A DNA stretch of 64,000 nucleotides from Bimuria novae-zelandiae CBS 107.79. Taxonomy: Eukaryota; Ascomycota; Dothideomycetes; Pleosporales; Didymosphaeriaceae. How positions within the stretch are numbered: the stretch's first letter is position 1; each line of letters starts with the position of its first letter. Both the position numbers and the translations under genes were made by a program. Shown here in pieces: positions 12,701 through 23,801 of the stretch. The notes under the pieces were generated by a model. The model made no database searches and was not told where the DNA came from. It was given only the letters and a program-made list of their open reading frames with translations. Location of the stretch: the NCBI GenBank assembly GCA_010015655.1, contig ML976665.1:468231-532230 (forward strand). The letters run 5' to 3'.

Positions 12701-14100
12701 CAAGATAAGAGTACAGAAATAGAGTTATAGTAAGATTAGGATATAAAGTAACCCTAATCAGAAGGCTATACAAACCTTGAGAATACAGATACCTAGATAT
12801 TAAAGAGATAACGCGCTAAATCGCGAATAAATATACTATTTCTAAACTTAAGTAGATAGTAATTAAGGTTATAAGTCACTGTTTAGCATGGTATGAGAAC
12901 GATCTAAAGAGACATAAGTCGTATAGTCTATTCTAACTACTATAAGTAGCTAAACAACCTTAGTAAAGTATAATAATAGACTTTATAGTAAAGCTCCCAA
13001 GATCGCTATAGCTAGGAACGAAGCAAATGTGTCACACTATTATAATAATAGTAGACTAACTAACTGAGATAGCTAAATTTAGACCTATAAAAAAAATTAT
13101 AATAATAGAAGAACTAGCTTATAAGGTAGACAATGTAGTATTCGCAGAACACGGACCACTAAAAGAATTTATTATAGATAGAGATAAGCTCGTTACGTCT
13201 AAGTACTAGAATACCTGTATAGTAGCTTTAGGTGTTAATAAGAAGCTTTTAACGAGTTTCTAACCCTGAACTAATAGATAAATAGAACGTCCGAATTAAA
13301 CTTAAAAATAATACTTATAATTCTACGTTAATAAATAATAGGATAATTAGGTAGAGTTATTAATAATAGCTTAGCTAGTATATAATAGCGCAAGGTTAAG
13401 AACAACGTAGTACTCCCTACACTACGCTAACTATAGATATAGGCTAGTTTCTGATTAAGATCTAAGAGATATAGAAAGTATTTCCGGAAGAGTATAGAAT
13501 AAGACTTAAAAAATAAATAAACTTTATAAAGTCCTACGGGAATAAATTACCTAGAAAGTTTTTATAGCATCTAAAAACGCAAATAAGCAAAGGATTAAGG
13601 GACTAACTCTTGAAAAAGGGCATAAAGTCTTCCTATTATAAAAAAAATCTAAGAATAAAACAACTTAGTAAAAAACTAGATTACCTTTAAGTAGGCTCTT
13701 TCGAAATACAAGAAGCCAAGGGACCTGTTATAACCAAATCCCTTTTACTAAAGGGTATAAAGATTTACCTTACGTTCTATAAATTACTTTTAAAACTAGC
13801 TCTACTAAATGCTCTAGTCGAAACTTAGTTAGATCTAGAAAACAATAAGTATAAGATTAAGGAAATTAGGGACCTAAAATAAACTAAGATTAGCCTAAAT
13901 ATCTAGTTAAGTAGAAAGTATAGCTAGAGCAATATAATACCTAAAAATTAAAGAAAAACTTTATAAACTATAAGGAATTAGTAATGAATTACTATCAATA
14001 ACACCCTTAGACGGAAAATTGGCTAGGAAGAAGTAAATAAAAAAAAGGTTAAAATTAAGTATAAAAGAATTGGCCTATAACTAGCTTAGGGTAGCCCCTA
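9800..14100 (+). mobile_element. Ty3/Gypsy retrotransposon remnant with chromo-integrase (plus strand)
   Basis: Plus-strand translation shows reverse transcriptase at about 11050-11650 (AYLNNVLIYS in place of AYLDDILIYS, then YLGLII), RNase H at about 11800-12230, integrase at about 12650-13500 and an integrase C-terminal/chromodomain at about 13620-13980 (KYKIKEIRDLK). Gag-like sequence probably precedes 11000. Stops are TAG/TAA throughout, so the element is dead from RIP. A GC-rich segment (12318-12566) lies between RNase H and integrase. No LTR pair was assigned; the LTR at 15197 is a separate insertion. Confidence 0.7.
12318..12566. other. GC-rich, non-RIP island inside the dead Gypsy element
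   Basis: About 250 bp keep normal GC and many CpG dinucleotides (GCGCACGG, CGTACGG), while both sides are RIP-mutated. Two perfect 14-bp units (GTTCGCGCACGGCT) lie at 12464-12491, followed by a degenerate third. CGTACGG recurs along the island. I see no convincing terminal repeats or target duplication. It could be a later insertion or a stretch that escaped mutation. Confidence 0.6.
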
Positions 14101-15191
14101 AAGGTATAAGTTATAATAGTATGTAAATATTAATAGTAGCTATAGCCTTTAGATCCTTCTTCTCTTTCTACTACTCTAAGAGCTCTATTATATTAGTAAT
14201 ACAAAGATTATGCTAAGCATAACTATGCTCTTTCTTTTTAATCTTAGTAAGTTTACGATAAAGATAAGTAGTTATAGAGGCTAAGTAAGTAGACTCCGTA
14301 GTAGTTAAGGCTTAACGCTTTTTAATTATTAGTAACTTTAAACGCTTATCGCGCTTTTTTTTTCTAAATATACTCTTAATTCTTTTTAGGAACCTATAAA
14401 CTGCATAGAGTATAAATAGAAATATAACTTGCACACTCCTTAGAGATAGTATCTATAAAGTAACGTAGCTTTATCTTTTAATAACGCTTATAACTAGATA
14501 TTATTTTAAGACTTTAATATTCTACCTTATCCGCACGGGCGCAACGAGTGGTAATAAATAAGTAAGAAGATTTTAGTATAGTTAGTAAGGTAAGGGAAAT
14601 CTAGAGGAGGCTATAACTTATCTTAAGAAGCGGGAATACGCACCTTTATAAAACTAGAACCTACACGCTAATAGTATAATAATATAATAAAATAAGGTAT
14701 TAGGATAATAGCCTTAAGAGCAGGGATAGTATTATAATTACGAACCTTATAAGAATAAGAAAACTAGATAATTACGCTAAGAGAGTTATTATCAGCAATA
14801 TAATTATGCTAAAGGAACATATAAAACCGTAAGATAGCTTAAATTAATAATTATATAATAAAGTCCTGTACAAGTAAGAAGTCCTGTATAAAGACTAAGA
14901 TTATAGTAAGTCCTAGGGACCACTTTTAGGAGGAAGATCTTAGTAGTACTATAATAATAATTCTAATAATAGTAAAAACTAAAATAAATAATATATAATT
15001 TAATAGTTTTTTTTATCCTTTGACTACTTTTTATAGTTAACTTAATATACTACGAGTATATTTTTTATAACAGATTAGTAAATCTCCTAGTTAGTTATTC
15101 CATTGTTTGTTATATAATTAGATTATTTATACACCCTAGTATTGTTATTTTAAGCTCATAACCACTAAATATATCTGTAAGGTATATTACC
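14101..15191. other. AT-rich RIP-degraded sequence, unassigned
   Basis: No open frame and no recognisable domain. Composition is like the neighbouring retroelements; it may be the 3' part of the Gypsy element. Confidence 0.5.
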
Positions 15192-15196
15192 CCGGA

Positions 15197-15646
15197 TGTT
15201 ATGAGGCTCTCACACCTTAGTCCGGTCCGGGTTAGGGCGGTAAGGTATCGTGGTGCTTCACGGATTATTCAGTGGTACAAGTTAATGCGACACTTAGCGC
15301 GGCTAGACAATCCAATCTTATAACGAAGTAAGATAACTATTAGTCTATATAGGAGAACGTACTCGCACAGAAGATATGTGAGTTGACTACGAGGAGAGAA
15401 ACAACATAGGAGAATCGTCACACTATATACCAGTCTGTTTCCTCCTTGTAGTCCCGCCAAGACTCCGTAGTCCCAGGGACTCTGGTAGTCCCATGGGACT
15501 TCCTTTTATGCGGGACTTTATCACGTGACTGCTGACATAAGCTGCCCCGCGCCTCTTTGTGTTTCGTTGTTTCTGCCGTCCCGTCAACAATTACTTCCTT
15601 GGCGTAATTACCTGGCTTCCTTCTTTTGGTCCTTGTAGTCGTAACA
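15197..15646. repeat. Solo LTR with perfect 5-bp target duplication (CCGGA)
   Basis: The element starts TGTTATGAGGCTCTCACACC and ends GTAGTCGTAACA. CCGGA precedes it (15192-15196) and follows it (15647-15651). It is homologous to the LTR at 98-528 but almost free of RIP changes, so it is younger. The second half holds repeated TAGTCCC/GGGACT units (about 15440-15520), which differ from the 50-bp repeats in the same part of the first copy. Confidence 0.88.
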
Positions 15647-15689
15647 CCGGACCTATCCTCCCCTAACCTGAATCAGACTTAGGTAAGTA

Positions 15690-17219
15690 AACCTCCTTAT
15701 AATACTTTTTTATATAATTTCCGTCTCGTAGTGGCCTTATTAGCGGATTAACGCTTAGTAATCTACTTCTACGCTAACACTAGCTTATACAATACTATAT
15801 TATGCCTTTTACTATCTTTTTAAAGGCCTTAACTATACTTATTAGGGAATTATTTAGGTACTTTTAAATTCTCTCGTTTACTAGCGTCGATTATGGCCTA
15901 AATTCTAGGGTGTTATTAAATATCTATAACTACTATAAGCTACTATTAGCTACTAGTAGTAGTAGTATGCGTAGGCAGACGTTGAGCTTTAATATTACTA
16001 TTTTAGGATTCAGAAAAATAAGTCTAGCGTCTTAAAAGCCTTATTAAATATTATTTTAAGTTATTAAAGCCTTAAACATAGTAATAAAATAAGGTAAAAA
16101 CTTAATTTTAGTAATATATGTAATAGAGTTGCGTATTAGATTTTTAGCTTGGCGCCTATACGCCTTCTTCAATAGTAAGAAACACGCTATATCTAGTAGC
16201 TATAAGAGGTGCGAAGAATATAAAGGCATATAAAAAGTAATAATCTTAGTATTCTTATAGTATTATTAGAATTTAAGCAAGTTATAGCTCCTATAGCTAT
16301 TAATAATAAGTAGCTAATAGCTACTAATAGTACGCTTTTTTATATACCCGTTAAAGTGCTTTAGCTACTATACGCTAAGCTTATTTATTATCTAGCTATT
16401 TTTAAAGACTGCGAAAATCTAGTCGCGAGGTAGATCCTTCTCTTAGTACCAGGCAGAGAGGTAGTGCTTGCCCTAGAAGATAGTACAGGGTGGAATTGCC
16501 TAGCCTATCGTATTAACACCCTAAATAACTAAAGTCTACGTTTAATTATTTTACTATACGCTTTTTAGCTTATTTTAACGCTTAGAGCCTTTAATAACTA
16601 CTCCTATTAATATTAAGCCTATTATAAAGCTAGTTTTATTAAAGTTGTATATATTTTTATGTAGGATACTATACTGGGCTTTAGTATTCTTTATAAGGCA
16701 AAACTAGCCTTATATAACCTTAAGATCCTTATAAAGGACTCTTTTATAGTTATACTTTTAATTAAACTTAACTTAGAGCTTTAACTAGCGCTTAATAAAG
16801 TAATAAAACTACTTTTAACTAACTGGCTTAAAGTATCGCGCAGCTAGTAAAAAATTAGCTATATTTTTATAGTAGTAAGCTAGGGCGGCAATTCTTACAT
16901 ATTTAAGTTAAGTATATACTATATAATCACCTGTTTCTCTCTTGTAATAAGTCTTATTAAGTTAGGTATATAATTATATTAAAAAGTAGTTTTAGCGTAT
17001 TGTGTGCTTAGTATATTTTAAGATATATTATAGATAGTTATAGCGCATTATTATAATAGTATTATAACTTATTTAATAGCGTAAAGCGTAAACTATAATT
17101 AAGATTTTTTTTTTTTTAGTAGTATATTATATTATTACAACATCGCGTTATACTATTATTATTAATAGTATATTTTAATAGGGTCTTAATAGAGTAATTA
17201 GCTTACTATGCATATACGT
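15690..17219 (-). mobile_element. Fot1/pogo-like transposon, truncated copy B
   Basis: The sequence matches the reverse complement of copy F (47874-49728) over its transposase region and ends in the family terminus ...CATATACGT followed by TA. The other terminus is missing near 15690. It is heavily RIP-mutated. Confidence 0.65.
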
Positions 17220-17221
17220 TA

Positions 17222-17789
17222 TACTAAATAATTACCTGCTCCTTTATTAAAAGGAGATATATAAAGTTAGATATATAATTAGGTTAAACAGTTACTTTAG
17301 CGTATCTTTATTTAAGTATACTTTTCATAATACTATAAACTATTATTGTAAAAATGGCCCCGACTGCGGGTCACTCAATCTATCAACAGTACTAAGGCGA
17401 TCCCTTAGGGAGAAAAGAAGGGCTAGGGCGAGGAGGATAAATAGGGTGAAAACCCTGACAGCGCTAGTCGAGCCCTGTCTCGCGCTGTCATGCGCTTGTC
17501 CAGCACTGTCAAGCGCTGTCATTCGCCGTCCAGCGCTGTCGCGTGCTGTCAGGCGCCGTCGAATGCTATCTATTGCTATCGACAGCTCTCGACCCACGCT
17601 TTGTGACAATTATAGTGTATAAAACTAAAAGTAGCGCGTCTCCTTTAATAGCTTAAAACGTAAGCTATAATTAGGCTTTTTTTAAATTTTAATAACTAGT
17701 TAAGTAGTTAAGATATCGCGTTATACTATAGGTAATAGTATATTTTAATAGGGTCTTAGCATTTTTGGTCACTCGCTTGTGGAGTACGT
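17222..17789 (-). mobile_element. Fot1/pogo-like terminal fragment, copy C, carrying a GC-rich insert
   Basis: It repeats the last several hundred bases of copy B (compare 17230-17330 with 16910-17010) and ends with the family terminus CACTCGCTTGTGGAGTACGT plus TA (17790-17791). Positions 17355-17610 are GC-rich, are not seen in the other copies, and contain the 10-bp minisatellite. Part of the family's terminal sequence has been replaced or interrupted. Confidence 0.6.
17461..17595. repeat. 10-bp minisatellite, about 13 units, GC-rich
   Basis: Consecutive 10-base units end in CTGTC or a close variant: CGCGCTGTCA, TGCGCTTGTC, CAGCACTGTC, AAGCGCTGTC, ATTCGCCGTC, CAGCGCTGTC, GCGTGCTGTC, AGGCGCCGTC, then GAATGCTATC and TATTGCTATC. 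The period holds without slippage over about 130 bp. Since 10 is not a multiple of 3, any reading frame cycles through 10-residue repeats; the minus strand gives a DSAG..MTAL-like repeat with no sign of being a real protein. Confidence 0.9.
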
Positions 17790-17791
17790 TA

Positions 17792-18492
17792 AGCGCGTTA
17801 TTAATTAGAGCTATATTAGTAGAGTTATCGCGTGTTGAATTTTGATAATGGTGCCGCGTTACGCGAATCCGGGCGTTACGCGCACGAACACGTTAAAGAA
17901 CCAGACGCGTATTATACTAATTATAGCTTCTAGCTACACACCAAAATTCGTTGAAATCTCAGTGACCAACTAACCGTCCCTAAGATGCCCTGCACACACA
18001 ACACCAAATTAGAGAGCAGCGCTCCCATGCCACGTTTAGTTGCACGCCAACACATGCACTGCGTGTGAAAAGCTTATCTATTTGTATGCCTCGTCCACAT
18101 CCTGCCTGACACTCGCCTTCCATCCAAGCCTTTCTATTATTGTCTTCAACGACCTGAACAGGTCATGCGACACACAGCGACCAAAAAAACGCGCTAGCAT
18201 CGAACATAGCAAGGGGAAAACAGTAAAACAGCAAAGTCATCCATGTTCCTGTCGAACAGACGTATATGCATGTATTCTACAAGGCGCGGGGTATCCACAC
18301 AAGCCGCCCAAACTCCGTGTACACCCGATACGCCTCTTAAAATGCAGCACTCTCTCCACCCCATATCTATAAACCCCAGAAACCCTTTTAAGCTTCCAGA
18401 ATCATCCCTCATTCCACGACCTCGATGATAATACATGTCCCATGGGAGCAACAGGCGAGTCCTGCGTCTTAGACGCCTTCAGTCCAGAGGGG
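17792..18492. other. Intergenic unique sequence, 3' flank of the glycosyltransferase gene
   Basis: Normal GC, not repetitive, no convincing gene. The short overlapping frames on both strands have no coding signature. It marks the border between the RIP block and the gene island. Confidence 0.6.
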
Positions 18493-20010
18493 CTATTGAT
18501 TGAAGCGCCAATCCGCGCGCTCGCACTTGCCCCAGTCGCCCGTCACTTTGTTGACGCGGTCTAGTATCCATCCACTTGTCCACTTCTGCTTTCCCGGGGC
18601 TTTGGCGCCGAGACGGAGCGCTTTGCCGAGGTGGCATTCGCCTTCGCGGTGTTTCCATTGGAGGCAGTCATCGGAGTTTTGGCAGGCGGTTTGGCAGGTT
18701 GAGGAGTCGGTTGGAGCGGACGCTGATGATGAGAGTGTTAGTATTAGATACTAGAAACGGATGGAGTGGATTGAGGTGTGGCATAACGTACCCAAGCCCC
18801 CGACGTTCTCATCGCGGCGGTCAGGCAGAGCCTTAAGCTGCGTATCCGACGAGATATTGTCCCAATCGTCTTTCGTCTCCGCCAAATGCGGCATGATGAG
18901 CTGCTCAAAAGCATTGTAGTGCACGTACGGCGTTTCCCAGCCGTGCTTCTGCGTCCACTCCTTCTGCGAGTCGGCGAAGGCTTCGTTTTCTCCGAAGGTG
19001 AGATGGTGCCACGAGACAACTGGCATGCACCAGTATTTTTGCGTCCATTCCATCTTGCCAGGTGTGTCTGTCTCGGTCAGGCCCTTGGACGAGTAGTATT
19101 CCACGCGCGAGTGTTTCATCGCCGTCGCCAGGACGAGGTCACCGCAGCAGGAGCTCGCGACTTCCGATTCCCACTCTTCCACATGGCGTTCTTCGTATGT
19201 GGTGCGGTACTGTCGCAGCGCGCCGTATGAGAGTATGACGCCCGGTTCTCGTTGCGCGAACCGCTTGTCGTCGATGGTATGGGGCGCGCCGATGTAGTAT
19301 GGAATGCGGTAATCCAGGCGGTCGAGCCATTGCACCAGATTCGTCCAACTGAAAATGGTGTCGGGCTCGATGAAGAGGTAGAAGTGGTAGCCTGGCGCCA
19401 TAACTGCCGTTCGGTAGATCATGGGAAGCCACTTCCACTTGTCCAGCGCCTTGGCCTTCTCTCCGTCCGGCCTGTGGTTCTTGATCGCCTGCAGTTTCTT
19501 GTATTCGAGGAACTCTTCATGATTCGACTTCGTCTCGTCGGTGATGCCATCGAGAGCGTCATATACGCGGAAACCGTCAACCTTGCCGCTATGGTCGCTG
19601 AAGACCCGGACGTTCGATGCGCAGGAAAGCAACGTCTTGAGGTGTGTGGGCAGCGCTACGCCGACTTGCGCTTTGCTAGTCCGTACGATCACCATAACCT
19701 TGTCCACACCACGCACATTCTTGCAGTCCTCCTTCTGACCTCCATCTGCTGTCGAAGGCGAAGAGCCTTTCTCCTGCTCTTCTGGTGGGTGTCCCTCGCC
19801 ACCGGCATCCTCAACCAGAGGCTCTGGTATCAATGATGCACCAATTGGTTTCTCCTTCGGCGCGTCATGGCTATAGATTGGCAACGCGGACGTATCGTAC
19901 CGATGCGGGAAACCCAAAGTCCACAGTAAACTCAGGAGCAGGAGCGCGGCCAGGCCGGAGAGGGCACGAGTGGGCGTGAGAAGCGGCATTCTGTCAGCCG
20001 AGTTGGGCAC
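18493..20010 (-). CDS. Golgi type II membrane glycosyltransferase (GT31/DUF604-like) with C-terminal PAN/apple-like domain
   Basis: This two-exon gene encodes 482 aa. Exon 1 is 18792-20010 and exon 2 is 18493-18722. The 69-bp intron (18723-18791) starts GTACGT, has a consensus TACTAAC branch site and ends CAG. Reading through the intron would instead stop early after 419 aa. The protein has a short cytoplasmic N-terminus, one membrane anchor at about residues 16-34, a Pro/Glu-rich stem to about 95, and a catalytic domain. That domain includes YLFIEPDTIF (211-220), in the position of the metal-binding acidic motif of this family, and a conserved ASSCCGDLVLA stretch. The tail encoded by exon 2 has the Cys spacing C-x3-C-x5-C-x9-C typical of a PAN/apple fold and ends ERADWRFNQ. 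The family is fungal beta-glycosyltransferases of the secretory pathway; donor and acceptor cannot be told from sequence. It is intact and free of RIP although RIP blocks lie nearby. Confidence 0.85.
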
Positions 20011-20790
20011 GCGTGTGGGGTTACGCGGCTACATCGGTACGTCGTCGATTGTACAATCGCGGGGCGGCTTGGAGCCGTTGCGACGCGGTTCGCGATGGTG
20101 AGGCGCTCGGGGCTTCCCGTCTTGGCGGGGGCCTCGTGCGGACTTGATCCCTTTCACGTGGCACAACCATAGCGATTACCTCTCCCCCAGGATTTCAAGG
20201 TTAGCTCTTTGCTACGTACTAGCTGGCTGCTCGCAGGGGTGTGGTGTGTGGTGGTATGGCTATCTAAATATCACAATATCACAATATCATAATATAGAGG
20301 CCGCAGTGCAACTTTACATAGAACCAAGCCAGGCTCCTGACCGAAGGCGATATACATGTTAACGTCCTTGTAACAAACGGGCTCATCAAAAAGACGGCAC
20401 CACGCCCTCGAATGGTAGAGCAGATTTTGTGACTCGGAGATTTTTCTTCACACCAATGACCAAGAATGACGGGAATCACATCGATATTTCAATACCATGC
20501 GTTTCCGGACTTATATATGGCTTGCAAAAATCCCGTTCCGTTAATGTCTAGTTTAATTTAGAGTCTGGAGCTGCTTATTAACACCTATATGCTATTCGAA
20601 CCCCTAGTACAAGTCGTACATGTACACTTAGCGTTTTAATATCTAGTGTTACGAGAGCAACGAGTAGAGACGTCTGGGCCCCTAGGTAGGTGTGAACCAA
20701 TAACTAAAAATGTATATCCCCCTCTGCCACTAGAGGTAAGCTATCTCCTATATACCCAGGCGCAAACATCCTAGATAACTGGCAAACAGC
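20011..20790. other. Intergenic; presumed upstream region of the glycosyltransferase gene
   Basis: No gene is supported. A short ATCACAATATC-type repeat (about 20268-20292) is present. From about 20500 the GC falls and the sequence looks like old repeat debris. Confidence 0.5.
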
Positions 20791-20884
20791 AAACAAAAGG
20801 AAAATAAGCCATCAGCTCGGTGGCAAACATCAAAAACAAACAAAAGGAAAACAAGCCATCAGCTCAGTGGCAAACATCAAACCT
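20791..20884. repeat. Two tandem copies of a 47-bp unit
   Basis: The unit AAACAAAAGGAAAAYAAGCC... followed by CATCAGCTCRGTGGCAAACATCAAA occurs at 20791-20837 and 20838-20884 with only a few substitutions, mainly transitions. It lies just upstream of the broken ORF at 20903. Confidence 0.85.
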
Positions 20885-20902
20885 CACAGTAGGCTAGATT
20901 AA

Positions 20903-21675
20903 TATACTGCGTTCGGTGTCTACGAGCTTTCCCCCGAGCTAGTGGAACCTAAGCTTCCGAAGGACTTGGCATCTTTGCAATTGGAAGAGAAAGTGGCGGT
21001 CCGCGAGCTCTATCGACGGCGTCTCCTCTTCGTCGGTTACCGTGTGCTCAACGGCCATTTTAACCAGCACCACATCGCGGCCCTACGTGATCCCCTTCTT
21101 CTCGGTCGTCATATGCTCGTGGATAGGGCCGGCCGTCAGTGGGAAGGCAATCTCATAACCCTTAAAGGAGCTATTATACCGTATGACAGGGTGTCCAACG
21201 TACCGTACTCTTGGCGTACGGCCAGCAGTTCCGTACTGTGCACAGACCATTCACTGTCCTTTTTTCTTCCTGAAGACCACTATGTGTACCGTGCACGGTA
21301 CGGAACTACTAACGGTACGCCAAGAGTACGGTACGTTGGGCACCCTGAAAATTTATACGCGCAGCCCAGTTCTGGGAGCACTTGCCCGATGTTGAGGATA
21401 TTAAGTGCCCGGTACGGTTTGATCAAACTGAATTAGACGAGTTCGCAGAGAATGAGGACGGCTGGCTAAAGATGAGCGTAACCGTCGAGCAGTGGCGGAA
21501 GACAGTCTGTAATATGACCGAGGAAGGGTGGGTCCGAATTGAGGATTATGAGGAAGCAAAGTAGAAGCTTGCAGACCTAAAGGAGGAGATTCGACTACTG
21601 TGTGAAGGGGATGAGGAAGATATTCAAGCGTTCCGGAAAGGCTGGCCATTCCGAGATCGCAAAGAAGATGATTGA
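20903..21675 (+). pseudogene. Broken unknown ORF, split by a 161-bp foldback element
   Basis: An open frame runs from 20903 (no in-frame ATG; a TAA precedes it) through FGVYELSPELVEPKLPKDL and on to LKGAIIPYD at 21186. The foldback element 21187-21347 then changes frame. Skipping exactly those 161 bases joins the frame to IRAAQFWEHLPDVEDIKC and onwards to 21561. A TAG follows at 21562-21564, after which the same frame continues to a TGA at 21673-21675. The second half is acidic and rich in Trp and Glu (EEGWVRIEDYEEAK). I do not recognise the family. Missing start, insertion and internal stop all indicate a dead gene or a repeat-borne ORF. Confidence 0.6.
21187..21347. mobile_element. 161-bp foldback (MITE-like) element
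   Basis: The ends are CAGGGTG and CACCCTG. The arms pair over about 57 bases with few mismatches: CAACGTACCGTACTCTTGGC on the left equals the reverse complement of the right arm. About 40 unique bases separate the arms. A CAGGG start recalls hAT ends, but no 8-bp (or clear 2-3 bp) target duplication is visible, so the superfamily is left open. It interrupts the ORF at 20903-21675. Confidence 0.8.
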
Positions 21676-22242
21676 AATTTAAAAGAGATTGTTTTATATA
21701 GTGCTTATACGTTGCCACCTTTCCTCTTGTCTTTTTTAAGACTCCTTATTGGGTAAACGAGGTGTTTAGGACAATATCTTTAATACCTAGCTAACTATTA
21801 TTATCTTCTATCTAAGATGCTAATTCTATAAATAAAAAATAAGGCTAATATTAATATAGTAGTAGTAACAGTGATATGAAAATCAATAAGATAGGAGAAC
21901 ATAACGCTGGGTGCATAAGAAATACTGTCGGTGCCTATCCTAACATAAGTTCACAGGACGAACGAGCCTCGTGACAAGTTGTTGCAAGCCGATCGTTGAG
22001 TGTGCAGTGTACCGGTGCAAGCGAGGCATAGCTTAAGAGACGTATTGTGTTACTCCACACTTGGGATGTACGGTCCACAAAGTTGAACTGGCAGACCCTA
22101 CTTACTACCTATGCTTCGGCTCGTCCCGCCTCAATCCCCTTCGCCTCTCGATTCATCACCAGGCTCAACAGCCTCTAGGGCTTTCCATGGAACGGATGTT
22201 GTGGAAATCGCAACAACCTTACGAGTCTGAATGACCTTTCCA
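21676..22242. other. Intergenic; short AT-rich patch then the flank of the next gene
   Basis: Positions 21700-21880 are AT-rich repeat debris. At about 22140-22240 the minus strand has a coding-like frame (VIQTRKVVAISTTSVPWKAL, ending at a TGA near 22138) that could be an alternative C-terminus of the gene at 22243-22963. I could not find a splice that reaches it. Confidence 0.4.
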
Positions 22243-22963
22243 TCATCTGCACCTCTCCGACTTGCTATTACCCGAATCCTGAGGGTGGGAGGAAGTATTT
22301 ATATCGTCGCCGAAGACAAAGGCGTGTGAGCCACGTACATCCATGTCAGGCTGCGAGAAGGGGCTTTGTATTCCATCTTCACGCCCCTCGTGGTCTTCAT
22401 AGACGGACTCGCCTGCATCGCTGTTCGGCCGTACATCTCGCCGCACGCTTGCAGTATCCGCCCTGTGGTTGAATCTGGATGAGCGTCTGGTCTCAACTGG
22501 ATCGTCCTCACCACCGCGATGCCTGGAATTGCCAGCTTCTGTGTGCAAGTCAGCTCAACCCGTTACTAGACCCACTTGGAGGGAGCAATATACTCCTGCT
22601 TCTACTTTTCCGCTTCATGTCTCGCCCTTCACGTCGCCTCTCTCTCTGACCCTTCTCCTCTTCCTTCGCCACACTCTTCTTTCGCACAACAAGTGTCTCT
22701 CTCACAAAAAGGGCCTCTCTGTCATCTTTATAGCCCTTGCTACCGTTACTGATGCGCCTGTACGTCCTCTCTCCATCATAAGCATCGATGAGCTGATACG
22801 CTGTCGTGCGCGTCTTACGCCCCTTATTCTCGCGTCGCTGGATCTGAGCATATTCTTTGCGTGGTGAGGGTGGTAGCTTTTTGATCACGTTGTCGGGATC
22901 ACGGACCGTGCGGAAGGTCTCGCGCCAGCCGTGCTGGGCGATGGAGGCGAGGAGAGGGAGCAT
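22243..22963 (-). CDS. Unknown basic/low-complexity protein, two exons
   Basis: Exon 1 runs from an ATG at 22963 to about 22600. A 55-bp intron (GTATAT..., a GCTGAC branch site, CACAG) removes a TGA and joins it in frame to exon 2, which ends with a TGA at 22243. The joined protein is about 220 aa: a short folded-looking start (MLPLLASIAQHGWRETF), then a long Lys/Arg/Glu-rich segment and an acidic, Ser-rich disordered tail (SVYEDHEGRED). Just upstream of the ATG the same frame reads CPHC, so an upstream exon could exist. The C-terminus is uncertain because a second good-looking frame continues to about 22138. No family recognised; possibly a nuclear protein from its composition. Confidence 0.5.
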
Positions 22964-23366
22964 TTGGCAGTGAGGGCATTGAAGTGATGTGGGTTAGATT
23001 GAAACGTGTCAGATAGATTGTGTGGAGAGCATCCACTGTTGTGGAATAGTAAGTGTGGTTGGCGGTACGAGAAGGCGCAGCGTACCGTTCTTGCCTTCCT
23101 TAACGGAACGTACATCGCGAGGACGGCAGGCACGAGGGAGGTAGTATGAAGCTTTCCATGGACAAGTGCAACAATGGTGCATCTAGATATAAATGTGCAG
23201 CGTGAGTCGCTTGACCTTTTCATGTTCTTGGTGACGATAATAGAAAAGCGCACTACAAGCAAGACGGTAGAGAGACTTTACATGATAAAAGCACCGAATC
23301 CCCTACTATACCTTAAAAGAATAAATATCCCTTCCCGCGTCACACGAGACCACCAAATCGAGCCCA

Positions 23367-23528
23367 TCAACCTCCCTTTGTCATTTTCCATACTATCCTT
23401 CCTCCAAAAATTCCCTGCGCTCCAAGAACCTGCTCAATCTGCTCCTGCACCTTCTGCAGCTCTCTCCCCGTGTGCTCCTGTCCTTCAATAGATCTACTTA
23501 ACTTCGCAATTTCGAATTGTTGGCTCAC
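23367..23528 (-). pseudogene. Short coiled-coil coding remnant or lone exon
   Basis: A 53-codon stop-to-stop frame has coding-like composition and a clear heptad character (IAKLSRSIEGQEHTGRELQK, then QEQIEQVLGAQGIFGG). It has no start codon. It may be an isolated last exon or a fragment. No function can be given. Confidence 0.35.
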
Positions 23529-23801
23529 TTAGAAGTTAACTCAATAAAGCCAAAGCGGTGCCGGAACGCTAAATAAACAACGGTGCGGTTGCGGTTACGG
23601 GCTGTCCCTGAATTAGACTAGTTTAGGGTATCTTTTTAGGTTAGTGTTTTTCAAACTGTTCTGTTTCTTATAGTAATTCGAAAGCTTCGCACAAGTCTTC
23701 TAAGGAAACATCGATGACGCTGTCGCCCTTGACGCCGACTGCCCGGTCATTATGTGCCGACCATAGCAAGAAATAATACTTCAGAGCTAGACTCTCTGCC
23801 C

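Noticed and set aside
98..15646. LTRs at 98 and 15197 as the two LTRs of one 15-kb element
   Set aside because: The second has its own CCGGA target duplication, RIP levels differ greatly, and the DNA between holds several unrelated elements in both orientations.
17343..17609. 88-aa minus-strand frame with 10-residue repeats
   Set aside because: The repeat is a consequence of the 10-bp minisatellite; there is no other coding evidence.
1..17800. Centromere or telomere-proximal array
   Set aside because: No telomeric repeat or satellite array is present; the AT-rich DNA is explained by RIP-mutated transposons.
19252..19836. 194-aa plus-strand frame
   Set aside because: It is antisense to the glycosyltransferase exon, which has a membrane anchor, family motifs and a valid intron on the other strand.
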